From: Flagellimonas sp. MMG031
GTDB taxonomy: Bacteria > Bacteroidota > Bacteroidia > Flavobacteriales > Flavobacteriaceae
Assembly: GCF_040112705.1 (NCBI RefSeq)
Contig: NZ_CP157804.1
Location: forward strand, 622,501-686,500
Reading direction: 5' to 3'
Length of the DNA: 64,000 nt
Shown here piece by piece: positions 27,180 through 35,347 of this stretch. The notes under the pieces were generated by a model. The model did no database searches and had not been told where the DNA came from. It saw nothing but the letters and a program-made list of their open reading frames with translations. The first letter of the stretch is position 1. Each line of letters opens with the position of its first letter. The translations under genes and the position numbers were made by a program.

Positions 27180-28778
27180 ATGAACCAAAGATTGAAAATA
27201 GCTGTATTTGCGGCCATGCTGTCCCTAGCGCCTTATTTGAGTGCGCAACAGGATAGTACGCAAGAGGAGGAGAAGGATTCCATAATGCTCCAAGAAGAGG
27301 AAGAAGGGGTCATTGCTGTATCCAACATTAAGATTGACGGGCAGCTCATGGCATTGGAAACCCACGAAGATGGTAAGTTTAAGCTACGGGACCTGGAAGA
27401 GGCTTGGCGATACGACAGCCTTTGGCTGAACGAACTCCATAGCAATGCCGAGCTGTTCAGCGATATGCTTTTGGAGGTTCAAAACGGGCCGGGGCAAGAT
27501 TCCATTTTTGTGGTGGACCTACCAACCGACACCCTCAAGGCCAGATTGGCCAGAATGAACGAGAAAACACCGTTCAACATTACGTATAATTCTTCTTTGG
27601 AAAGCGTTATCAAATCGTTTTTGACTCGCAGAAGGGATTTGATGCAACGGATGATGACAGCCAGCCAATTTTACTTTCCCTTGTTCGAGCAGGAACTGGA
27701 CAATCAAAACATCCCATTGGAAATTAAATATTTGGCAATTGTTGAATCTGCCCTTAATCCAAAAGCCATGTCCAGAGTGGGAGCAAAGGGATTGTGGCAG
27801 TTTATGTACAGCACCGGAAAAATGTACGGTTTGGATGTAAGCAGTTATGTAGACGAGAGGCACGACCCGATTATGGCAACCAAAGCGGCCAGCAAATACC
27901 TAAGCCGATTGTATGATATTTTCGGAGATTGGGATTTGGCTTTGGCAGCCTATAATTCCGGACCCGGAAATGTGAACAAAGCCATCCGACGTTCGGGCGG
28001 TTACGAGAATTATTGGAACATTAGACCATTTCTTCCACGTGAAACAGCAGGATATCTTCCGGCGTTTTTGGCGACCATGTACATTTTTGAGTATGCCGAA
28101 GAGCATGGCCTGCAATACAAAAAGGCGGAGCGTCCCTATTTTGAAACGGATACCATCCATGTCAAAAACTTGATCACTTTTGACCAAATCTCCAAATTGG
28201 TCGATATCAGCAACGAGGAATTGGAAATGTTGAACCCGGCCTACAAGCTCAATATCATACCCAAAGTGGAAGGGAAGAATTACGCCTTGCGACTGCCCAA
28301 ATCCAAAATTGGAAAGTTTGTGGCCAACGAGGAGGAAATTTATGCCTTCGTTAAAAAGGAACTGGACTCTTTGGAGAAGCCGTTACCGAGCATGATTACC
28401 GCACAAGACCAGATCAGATATCGCGTAAAAAGTGGTGATTATTTGGGCAAAATTGCAGAACGCTACGGGGTTGGAGTCAGCCAGATCAAACGATGGAACG
28501 GTCTTAGAAGCAACAATTTGAGAGTAGGGCAACGCTTGACCATTTTTCCGAGAAAACCTTATGTTGCCGAATCAAGCTCCAAGAGCAGTGCGTCCAAGTC
28601 TTCAAACACCGTTGCCAACGGGGCAAAGGTCCATACGGTGCAGTCTGGAGATTCACTTTGGACGATTTCCAAAAAATATCCAGGAGTTACCATAGAAAAT
28701 TTACGAGAATGGAACGGTATTAGAGGTAATAACCTAAAACCGGGCACAAAACTTAAATTGTGTGATTGTTCTTCGTAA
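27180..28778 (+). CDS. MltD-like lytic transglycosylase with LysM domains
   Basis: This 532-residue enzyme should cleave peptidoglycan glycan strands to 1,6-anhydro products. It has a signal peptide (residues 1-22, LAPYLSAQ). The SLT/MltD catalytic domain at about 150-300 carries the catalytic Glu in AIVESALNPKAMS (about residue 189) and the motifs GAKGLWQFM and ALAAYNSGPGNV. Two LysM domains follow at about 405-448 and 484-528, binding GlcNAc-containing glycans. The stretch FLPRETAGY is encoded by a weak parS-like sequence. The DUF4837 lipoprotein gene follows after 12 bp, suggesting cotranscription. It is probably periplasmic or outer-membrane associated. Confidence 0.95.
   Translation: MNQRLKIAVFAAMLSLAPYLSAQQDSTQEEEKDSIMLQEEEEGVIAVSNIKIDGQLMALETHEDGKFKLRDLEEAWRYDSLWLNELHSNAELFSDMLLEVQNGPGQDSIFVVDLPTDTLKARLARMNEKTPFNITYNSSLESVIKSFLTRRRDLMQRMMTASQFYFPLFEQELDNQNIPLEIKYLAIVESALNPKAMSRVGAKGLWQFMYSTGKMYGLDVSSYVDERHDPIMATKAASKYLSRLYDIFGDWDLALAAYNSGPGNVNKAIRRSGGYENYWNIRPFLPRETAGYLPAFLATMYIFEYAEEHGLQYKKAERPYFETDTIHVKNLITFDQISKLVDISNEELEMLNPAYKLNIIPKVEGKNYALRLPKSKIGKFVANEEEIYAFVKKELDSLEKPLPSMITAQDQIRYRVKSGDYLGKIAERYGVGVSQIKRWNGLRSNNLRVGQRLTIFPRKPYVAESSSKSSASKSSNTVANGAKVHTVQSGDSLWTISKKYPGVTIENLREWNGIRGNNLKPGTKLKLCDCSS
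28031..28046. promoter_or_regulatory. Weak parS-like sequence inside mltD-like gene
   Basis: TCTTCCACGTGAAACA matches the parS consensus TGTTNCACGTGNAACA except at the second base, but its arms are not fully symmetrical. The encoded residues belong to a conserved transglycosylase motif, so coding constraint alone could explain it. Confidence 0.35.
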
Positions 28779-28790
28779 ATTTAACACAAG

Positions 28791-29792
28791 ATGAAAAAAT
28801 TAGGAACACTACTGCTTGCCATCTCATTGTTGGCGTTATCAGCCTGTAAGAACTCAGGCTCCAAAGAAAAATTTTTACCACCCTCTACCGGGGGAATCAA
28901 CTCGCTGATGGTCATCATGGACACCGAGCTCTGGAGAGGGCCGGTCGGGGAAAAGATACGTGACGAATTTGCGGCACAGATTATCGGGTTGCCCCAAATA
29001 GAGCCATTGTTTACCCTCACCCAAGTGCCTCCAAAGGTTTTTAAGGGAACTACCACACATGCGAGATCTATTCTCTACGTGGAGCAGGATTCCACCTCTT
29101 TGGCCCATATTAAGGACGACGCCTATGCAAAGCCCCAAAAGGTAGCGGTGGTCACTGGCCCTACCGAAGAGGTCATGATCAGGAATTTGGATTCCCTGGC
29201 CGACAGAGCGATAAAGGAGTTCAAATCCAACGAAATTGCAGAGGCCCAGCGAAGGTTTGAGCGTTCCTTGAGTAAAGATGAGGCATTGGAAGAGGAGTTT
29301 GGCATAAAACTAAACGTGCCATCGTTGTATAAGGTGGGCAAAAGAGAAGATAATTTTGTGTGGATGGACATTCAGATTCCGAAGGGCACCATGAATGTAA
29401 TTGCTTATGAAATGCCTTGGGATTACTTCAGCAACGATTCCACGTTTGTGGACGATATCGTTCGGATGAGGGATTCCATTGGCGAAAAGTATATTCCAGG
29501 CCCGTATGAAAATACCTTTATGATTACCGAAAAGGCCTTTTCGCCCTATGTGTTTCCTGCGGAGATTGGCGGCAAAAAAGCGGCCGAGGTGAAAGGGGTT
29601 TGGGAAATAAGCGGTTATCCGATGGCGGGACCGTTTTTGACCTATATCATCAATGACAAGGAAAATGACAGAAAAATGGTCATCGAAGGGTTTACCTTTG
29701 CACCATCCGAAGCCAAAAGGGACTACATGTTCGAACTGGAAGCCATTTTAAAGACCATTGAGTTTTTACCATCAAAAGACACGTCCGATTAG
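28791..29792 (+). CDS. DUF4837 family lipoprotein
   Basis: The 333-residue protein has a lipoprotein signal with lipobox LSACK (cysteine about residue 19). The mature part has the DUF4837 pattern: GGINSLMVIMDTELW near the start, the GPVGEKIRDEF segment, and YEMPWDYFSND and GPFLTYIINDKE later. DUF4837 is a Bacteroidota family of periplasmic or outer-membrane lipoproteins of unknown function. The ATG follows the mltD-like stop by 12 bp and a strong terminator follows the gene, so the two form an operon. A role alongside the transglycosylase in envelope maintenance is only a guess. Confidence 0.87.
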   Translation: MKKLGTLLLAISLLALSACKNSGSKEKFLPPSTGGINSLMVIMDTELWRGPVGEKIRDEFAAQIIGLPQIEPLFTLTQVPPKVFKGTTTHARSILYVEQDSTSLAHIKDDAYAKPQKVAVVTGPTEEVMIRNLDSLADRAIKEFKSNEIAEAQRRFERSLSKDEALEEEFGIKLNVPSLYKVGKREDNFVWMDIQIPKGTMNVIAYEMPWDYFSNDSTFVDDIVRMRDSIGEKYIPGPYENTFMITEKAFSPYVFPAEIGGKKAAEVKGVWEISGYPMAGPFLTYIINDKENDRKMVIEGFTFAPSEAKRDYMFELEAILKTIEFLPSKDTSD

Positions 29793-29814
29793 ATAACTAG
29801 CAATAGAAAAAAAT

Positions 29815-29848
29815 AAAAAGCCCCGAACCATTGGTTCGGGGCTTTTTT
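29815..29848. terminator. Strong hairpin terminator
   Basis: AAAAAGCCCCGAACC and GGTTCGGGGCTTTTT pair perfectly around an ATT loop, with T-runs on both strands. It ends the mltD/DUF4837 operon and can also serve the convergent small gene at 29865. Confidence 0.93.
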
Positions 29849-29864
29849 GTATGATGGATATGAT

Positions 29865-30035
29865 TTAATCAAATGCAAAGCCAGTGGCAATTCGATATAC
29901 GAAGGCATAAAGTACCACAAAGAACATCACGAAACTAAACCAGGCGAATATCTTGAAATATTTCTCCACCAAAAAGTGGCCCAAGTTTCGGAAGCCTTCA
30001 ATATATATTTCCTTAACGAGTAGTAATTTTTTCAT
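29865..30035 (-). CDS. Small single-pass membrane protein
   Basis: This 56-codon frame begins MKKLLLVKEIYIEGF and ends ATGFAFD, with one hydrophobic helix at about residues 29-47 (IFAWFSFVMFFVVLYAFVY). It resembles a short flavobacterial family of similar size that I associate with DUF6747, unconfirmed. The stop lies 17 bp from the strong bidirectional terminator, which fits a real transcription unit. No clear -7 box was found upstream. Its length, basic N-terminus and helix support a genuine membrane miniprotein; function unknown. Confidence 0.6.
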   Translation of the reverse strand: MKKLLLVKEIYIEGFRNLGHFLVEKYFKIFAWFSFVMFFVVLYAFVYRIATGFAFD

Positions 30036-30285
30036 AAGTATGTTTTTTAAGATTTAAGCTGAAACAAAGTTTTGTTTTTAAAGGGTGGATGAAAAAACTA
30101 AAGGGCAAAAAGCCGTTTTTGAACGACGAAAACCATACTCTTAAGTCGCTAATCCTTAAAGGAATGGGTTTGATCGACAAACTACATATTGCTGCCGATC
30201 GATGGAAGGCATGGATGACCGATAAACGGCAACTAGAGTGCGAAAATCAACTTGAAAATAGACATAAAAGGAGTCGCAGGAGCGA

Positions 30286-32340
30286 TTATTCGGAAATCAG
30301 TATGAATTCCGACCTTCTGTTCAAACGGTGTTGTGTGGGAGAGCAGGGAACCCCATCGGAACAGGGGTTGAGCAACCTTTCTTCACCATATCCTACGGCA
30401 CTTATAATTCTGGACGGGTCCACGCCTTGGGATACAATATATTGTTTGGTAGATTTTGCCCTTCGGTCCGATAGAAGCCTGTTGTAGGCCGCAGGGCCTC
30501 TTGCGTCTGTATGGGAAGCTATCTTTAGGGAGAGACCTTCGTTTTCTTTGAGCACTGCAACCAGTTTATCCAGCTCTTCCGCTGAACGCGTAGTAATTTC
30601 CGAACTGTCAAACTCAAAATAAACATTGCTTGGCTCAAACATCTCCGCAACGGTACTAGGCTCTGTTCGTTTCAATTGGCGCAAGTATTGCGAAACGGAA
30701 ATACCTTCGTTTTCCTTGGTGCGTACTTGTAAACTATCGTTGATATAGCCCTCTTTTTGGGCCACCACGGTATAATCTGTATTGGAACTTAAGTTTTTAA
30801 AGCTATAACCTCCCGTGGTATCGGCCATGGTTTCAAAAAGCAGGGCGCCAGTAGCACTAAACAATGCAATATGTACCCGCTCAAGAGCCTCCTCGGTCTC
30901 CGCTTCTGCAACAAAGCCCGTGATGGCGTTGAGGTTGGCTTCAAGAACAAAGGAATAAATGTCGTCGTCGCCCCTCCCTCCTTTTCTGTTGGAAGCAAAA
31001 TATCCTTTCTCGCCCGCAGCATCAATAATATAGGAGAAATCATCCCTACTACTGTTAATGGGTTTGCCCAAATTGACCCCAATGCTAAACATATCGTCCA
31101 CGCCCTCTGACTTATATATGTCTAGCCCTCCAAAGCCCATGGGCCTATTGGAGGAAAAATAAAGGGTGTTTTCGGTGATGTACGGGAACATTTCCTTTGC
31201 CGCAGTGTTGATGGTCCTACCCAAGTTTTTGGGCTCTGAAAAGCCGCCATCGGGATAGATGTCCACCACATAAATATCCGTTTCGCCAAAACCGCCAGGT
31301 CTATCGGAAACGAAATACATTTTAGTGCCATCTGGACTAACGGTGGGGTGCCCGGTGGAATAATCTGCGCTGTTAAACGGTAGCTCTTCGGCCTTGGACC
31401 ACTCCCCGTTCACCAATCGGGAGCGATAAATCTTTAAGTGATTGATACCATTTTTCCCTCGCTTCAATCTTTTTCCGTAGTTGTTTCGTGTGAAATAAAT
31501 GGTTTCGTTATCGGGAGAAAAGGCCATTGAAGCCTCATGGTATTTGCTGTTGATGCTTTTGGAGAACTTCTTGGGTTGTGTCAGGTCTCCTTCATCATTC
31601 TTTCGCTTGGCCTCGTAAATATCCAAAAAGGGTTGGTTGGTCCATTTGTACCGGCGTGTGATAAAAATGGATGAATCTTTGGCGGAGGAGTAAACAATAC
31701 CGTTACCATGAAACATGGGAGAAAAATCCGAATAGGGAGAGTTGATTCCCAAATTCTTGATTTTGACCGTGTAGGCATCCTCCCAATTGGAGTCATTTTG
31801 ATTTTGGAGTTCCTTTAAAGGCTCTTCCCTCTTTTGGCGTAAAATCTTGGTGATTGCCGCCGCTCTTCGGTATTTGCCAGTTCCCTTTAAGGTTTGGGTG
31901 TATTTGAAAACAGTTTCGTCGGACACATCATCGGAAAACAATTGATAAAGTTCATTGTACCATTTGTAGGCCTTCTCAAGGTTCCCGATAAAATAATGGG
32001 AGTCACCGGCTTTTGATAGTAGGGATGAGGTGTGTTTTGCGTCCGTTTTTTCAAGCACCATATCATAAATGCGCGCCGACTCGGCATACCACATTTTGTC
32101 GTAGTACTCGTTGGCCTTTTCGATAAGTTTATCCGCAACACCACCCTTGCGAAGGTATTTGGCCAGCTTTTTGTCGCTTAGGCCATCAACGTGTTTTACA
32201 ACATCTCCATTATTGGCGTTAGATTCGCTAATGCTGTTTGTATACAAAGGAATAGCTGCATCATTTGAAGACACAGCAAGGTCTTGGGCATATATTCCCA
32301 AACAACCGAGAAAGAAAAATAGCAAGGTCAGTTTTTTCAT
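30286..32340 (-). CDS. OmpA-family protein with TPR-like, PD40 and CarboxypepD_reg-like domains
   Basis: The ATG at 32340 (MKKLTLLFFF) is preferred over a GTG two codons upstream. After a signal peptide ending GIYAQ there is a TPR-like helical part (about residues 60-170). A WD40-like PD40 beta-propeller follows at about 190-460 (repeats with SPDGTKMYFVSDRPGG and FSSNRPMGFGGLDIY), then a carboxypeptidase-regulatory-like module (ITGFVAEAETEEALERV), and a C-terminal OmpA domain (VYFEFDSSEI, IASHTDARGPAAYN) that binds peptidoglycan. The same architecture occurs in T9SS-linked PorE/SprE-like and related outer-membrane proteins of Bacteroidota. It is a single gene, and no PorP partner is adjacent. 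Structural or T9SS accessory role is inferred. Confidence 0.93.
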   Translation of the reverse strand: MKKLTLLFFFLGCLGIYAQDLAVSSNDAAIPLYTNSISESNANNGDVVKHVDGLSDKKLAKYLRKGGVADKLIEKANEYYDKMWYAESARIYDMVLEKTDAKHTSSLLSKAGDSHYFIGNLEKAYKWYNELYQLFSDDVSDETVFKYTQTLKGTGKYRRAAAITKILRQKREEPLKELQNQNDSNWEDAYTVKIKNLGINSPYSDFSPMFHGNGIVYSSAKDSSIFITRRYKWTNQPFLDIYEAKRKNDEGDLTQPKKFSKSINSKYHEASMAFSPDNETIYFTRNNYGKRLKRGKNGINHLKIYRSRLVNGEWSKAEELPFNSADYSTGHPTVSPDGTKMYFVSDRPGGFGETDIYVVDIYPDGGFSEPKNLGRTINTAAKEMFPYITENTLYFSSNRPMGFGGLDIYKSEGVDDMFSIGVNLGKPINSSRDDFSYIIDAAGEKGYFASNRKGGRGDDDIYSFVLEANLNAITGFVAEAETEEALERVHIALFSATGALLFETMADTTGGYSFKNLSSNTDYTVVAQKEGYINDSLQVRTKENEGISVSQYLRQLKRTEPSTVAEMFEPSNVYFEFDSSEITTRSAEELDKLVAVLKENEGLSLKIASHTDARGPAAYNRLLSDRRAKSTKQYIVSQGVDPSRIISAVGYGEERLLNPCSDGVPCSPTQHRLNRRSEFILISE

Positions 32341-32563
32341 TACCACTCCATCTGCACAAATGAACAGTTGGGTCCATTTGGAGGTTAAGCATTGTGAGAG
32401 CCTAACAGTTTAGTTGAACCGCTAAAATAGGATATGGTAAGTGGGGTATTAAGTTTTTGTTGTGAAAGGTTGAATTTGCGTCGTTGAATGCCTAAAAAAT
32501 GTTGTTGTTGGTCGATGAACCATTAAAAAACAATAGGGTTCAAGGTTTAAATACTAAACTGTT

Positions 32564-32761
32564 TTAGGACTTGGATTCTTTGCTTTCGCCTTCCAACTTA
32601 TCGTCTTCCTTGGTAGCGTCCTTGAATTCTTTAATTCCACTTCCCAAGCCTCTCATCAACTCTGGAATCTTTCTGCCTCCAAAAAGCAAAACCACCACGG
32701 CAACGATCAATACAATCTGCCAAGGGCCTAACATACCAAGAAATATTGTTTGAGCAATCAT
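32564..32761 (-). CDS. tatA: Sec-independent protein translocase TatA/TatE
   Basis: TatA oligomers form the pore through which folded proteins with twin-arginine signals cross the inner membrane. The 65-residue protein has one transmembrane helix (about residues 10-28), the [14 protein letters not shown] amphipathic hinge with the FGxxxxP motif, and a charged C-terminal tail. Length fits TatA. The gene is alone; tatC is not in the window. It is divergent from the M23 peptidase gene. Confident. Confidence 0.95.
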   Translation of the reverse strand: MIAQTIFLGMLGPWQIVLIVAVVVLLFGGRKIPELMRGLGSGIKEFKDATKEDDKLEGESKESKS

Positions 32762-32914
32762 ATCTACAAAAGCTTTAATTTAGAAATGTAAAAGTACTAA
32801 AAAGATGCGGAAGAGTGTGATCGATTAACTAAAATTAGCATTTGGGAATGATTTTTAGGAACTTAAGCAACCTAGCTTTTTAAAAAGCTTAACATCCATA
32901 TTAAATTGTAAGAC

Positions 32915-32922
32915 TATCTTTG
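32915..32922 (+). promoter_or_regulatory. Probable -7 box for the M23 peptidase gene
   Basis: TATCTTTG (TAnnTTTG) ends 6 bp before the ATG at 32929; an upstream in-frame start codon at 32920 overlaps the box and is therefore unlikely. The transcript may be close to leaderless. Confidence 0.4.
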
Positions 32923-32928
32923 TTGATT

Positions 32929-33798
32929 ATGGCAAAGGACAAAAAGAAAAGAAAAGAGATCAGGCGTAAGCTGCTGCACAAGTACCGCTTGGTGATCTTG
33001 AATGAAAGCACCTTTGAGGAAAAGATATCCTTTAAGCTGAACCGGTTGAACGTTTTTGTGACCGGCACCCTTTTCATTATTGTACTGATTGGAGTCACCA
33101 CATTGATCATTGCCTTTACCCCACTACGAGAATACATTCCAGGTTACTCATCCACCAAATTGAAGCGACAGGCCACTGAACTTACCTATAAAACGGACTC
33201 TTTGGTCACTGTGCTAAATTATACCAACAGGTATTTGGACAATGTGCGAAAGGTCTTGCGCGGCGATATCGAGAACAATCAGACTAACCGAGACTCCCTT
33301 TTTGAACAATATAAGTTAGATCCAGCATCGGTAGATCTCACCCCAATACGGGAAGATCTGCTCTTAAGGGAAGAGGTGGAACTGGAAGACAAATACAATC
33401 TTTTTGAGCGAGACATCGAGAACTTGGGTACGCTTTTCTTTTCGCCGGTCAACGGCACCCTGTCCCAAGGGTTTGATCAAAAGACAAAGCATTATGCGGT
33501 AGATTTGGTGGCGCCCAGGGACACCCCTGTCAAGGCAATTGCCGATGGTACTGTATTGTTTGCAGAGTGGACCACCGAAACAGGATATGTCATTATTATT
33601 GAGCACCAAGAAGGAATTACCTCGGTTTACAAACACAATGGCTCTTTGAGCAAGTCCCAAGGAGATTTAGTAAGAGCTGGGGAAGTGATCGCATCCATCG
33701 GAAATACGGGGGAACTCACCACAGGCCCACATCTTCACTTTGAACTCTGGAGAAAAGGGAAACCGGTAGACCCGCAGAACTATATTGATTTTAACTAA
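32929..33798 (+). CDS. M23 family metallopeptidase (LytM-type)
   Basis: A 289-residue, single-pass membrane protein starting MAKDKKKRKEIRRK. It has a transmembrane helix at about residues 41-62, a coiled-coil periplasmic linker to about 165, and a C-terminal LytM/M23 domain at about 175-285. The zinc-site motif HYAVDL and the GPHLHFELW motif are present, so it may be an active peptidoglycan endopeptidase; the coiled coil and topology also resemble MreC- or EnvC-like regulators. Its stop overlaps the GH3-family start (TAATG), so they are cotranscribed. Confidence 0.93.
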   Translation: MAKDKKKRKEIRRKLLHKYRLVILNESTFEEKISFKLNRLNVFVTGTLFIIVLIGVTTLIIAFTPLREYIPGYSSTKLKRQATELTYKTDSLVTVLNYTNRYLDNVRKVLRGDIENNQTNRDSLFEQYKLDPASVDLTPIREDLLLREEVELEDKYNLFERDIENLGTLFFSPVNGTLSQGFDQKTKHYAVDLVAPRDTPVKAIADGTVLFAEWTTETGYVIIIEHQEGITSVYKHNGSLSKSQGDLVRAGEVIASIGNTGELTTGPHLHFELWRKGKPVDPQNYIDFN

Positions 33799-35297
33799 TG
33801 TCCCTAAAAGCATTTGCAGCCAAAATATTTGCCAACCGGATAGCGAAAAAGACGAACAAGTGGGTAAACCGCCCGGTGCACACCCAGCAGAAAGTCTTTA
33901 ACGAATTGGTAGCAAAGGGAAAACAGACCCTTTTTGGCAAGGACCATCACTTTGAGACCATCAATTCACATCAGGACTTTGTGGAACGCGTCCCGATCAG
34001 GGATTACGAAGACCTGAAAGGGTATGTTCAACAGATCATAGATGGCAAGACAGATGTGCTTTGGCCAGGCAAGCCCATTTATTTTGCCAAAACATCTGGC
34101 ACCACCTCCGGTGCCAAATACATTCCTATCACCAAGCCGTCCATTAAAAATCAAGTAGAAGCCTCAAGGAATGCCATTTTGAATTATATCCATGAAACAG
34201 GGAACGCCGATTTTGTGGATGGGAGGATGATTTTTTTGCAGGGAAGTCCGGAGTTGGAGGAAAAAAACGGCATCAAATTAGGGCGCCTCTCGGGCATCTC
34301 GGCCCATTATGTGCCCAACTACCTTCAAAAAAACCGATTGCCCAGCTGGGAAACCAACTGTATCGAAGATTGGGAGACCAAGGTGGAAAAAATTGTTGAG
34401 GAGACTCAAAACGAGAATATGACCGTAATCGCAGGCATTCCCTCTTGGGTACAGATGTATTTTGAAAAGCTGAACTCCAAGACGGGAAAAAAAGTAGGGG
34501 AGCTGTTTAAGGAATTCCAACTTTTTATTTATGGCGGGGTGAATTACGAGCCTTACCGGGCCAAGTTTGAAAACTTGATTGGGAGAAAAGTGGACAGTAT
34601 CGAACTCTTTCCCGCAAGCGAAGGATTTTTTGCCTATCAAAATTCACAAAAGGAAAAAGGGATGCTCTTGTTGCTCGATGCTGGTATTTTTTATGAGTTT
34701 GTAAGAGCCGACGAATTTTTTGATGAACAACCCAAGAGACTGACCATTGCGGATGTGGAATTGGATGTGGATTATGCCATGGTGATTTCTACCAATGCAG
34801 GGCTATGGGCCTACAATCTTGGCGATACCGTTCGGTTTATTTCAAAAGACCCCTATAAAATTGTGGTTTCTGGACGTATCAAACACTTTATCTCTGCCTT
34901 CGGGGAGCACGTAATCGCCAAGGAAGTGGAAGAAGCCTTACGATTGGCCGTGGAGCAGACCGATGCCCTTGTGAATGAATTTACCGTTGCCCCACAAACC
35001 GATCCCGAGGAAGGAGAGCTGCCCTATCACGAATGGTTTATCGAATTTGAGCGGGAGCCATCTGACCAAGAAAAGTTTGCTTCCATTATAGAAGAAAGCA
35101 TGAAACAGCAGAACAGTTATTATTTTGATTTGATTGATGGCCATATTCTTCAACCCTTGAAAATAAGAAGCATCAGCACCAACGGCTTTCAAGATTATAT
35201 GAAATCCATTGGAAAGCTTGGAGGTCAGAATAAGGTACAGCGCCTTGCGAACGACCGAAAAGTGGCCGATGGACTTCAGCCATTTAAAATTAGTTGA
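33798..35297 (+). CDS. GH3 auxin-responsive promoter family acyl-adenylating enzyme
   Basis: The 499-residue protein belongs to the GH3 family, ANL-type enzymes that adenylate a carboxylic acid and join it to an amine in plants. The ATP-binding motif TSGTTSGAKYIP lies at about residues 97-108. Other family features are LYxxYGGVNYEPY-like FIYGGVNYEPY, LFPASEGFFAYQ, and GRIKHFISAFGEHV near the flexible C-domain. Bacterial members are common in Bacteroidota but their substrates are unknown. It overlaps the M23 peptidase stop by one base and is followed by the AMP-nucleosidase-like gene, which has its own -7 box. Not expected to act on auxin here. Confidence 0.9.
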   Translation: MSLKAFAAKIFANRIAKKTNKWVNRPVHTQQKVFNELVAKGKQTLFGKDHHFETINSHQDFVERVPIRDYEDLKGYVQQIIDGKTDVLWPGKPIYFAKTSGTTSGAKYIPITKPSIKNQVEASRNAILNYIHETGNADFVDGRMIFLQGSPELEEKNGIKLGRLSGISAHYVPNYLQKNRLPSWETNCIEDWETKVEKIVEETQNENMTVIAGIPSWVQMYFEKLNSKTGKKVGELFKEFQLFIYGGVNYEPYRAKFENLIGRKVDSIELFPASEGFFAYQNSQKEKGMLLLLDAGIFYEFVRADEFFDEQPKRLTIADVELDVDYAMVISTNAGLWAYNLGDTVRFISKDPYKIVVSGRIKHFISAFGEHVIAKEVEEALRLAVEQTDALVNEFTVAPQTDPEEGELPYHEWFIEFEREPSDQEKFASIIEESMKQQNSYYFDLIDGHILQPLKIRSISTNGFQDYMKSIGKLGGQNKVQRLANDRKVADGLQPFKIS

Positions 35298-35330
35298 GTT
35301 ATAAGGGCTTATCTTTCATAGGAATTCACT

Positions 35331-35338
35331 TATTTTTG
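35331..35338 (+). promoter_or_regulatory. Probable -7 box for gene at 35348
   Basis: TATTTTTG fits TAnnTTTG and lies 9 bp before the ATG at 35348. It argues against the in-frame upstream start at 35294, which would put the box inside the coding sequence. Confidence 0.42.
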
Positions 35339-35347
35339 CCAGAAGTT

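Noticed and set aside
30089..30487. Plus-strand frame of 132 codons opposite the end of the OmpA-family gene
   Set aside because: About half lies antisense to well-supported OmpA coding sequence, no promoter box or family match was seen. Its first 60 codons in the gap could still be a small gene, but support is too weak.
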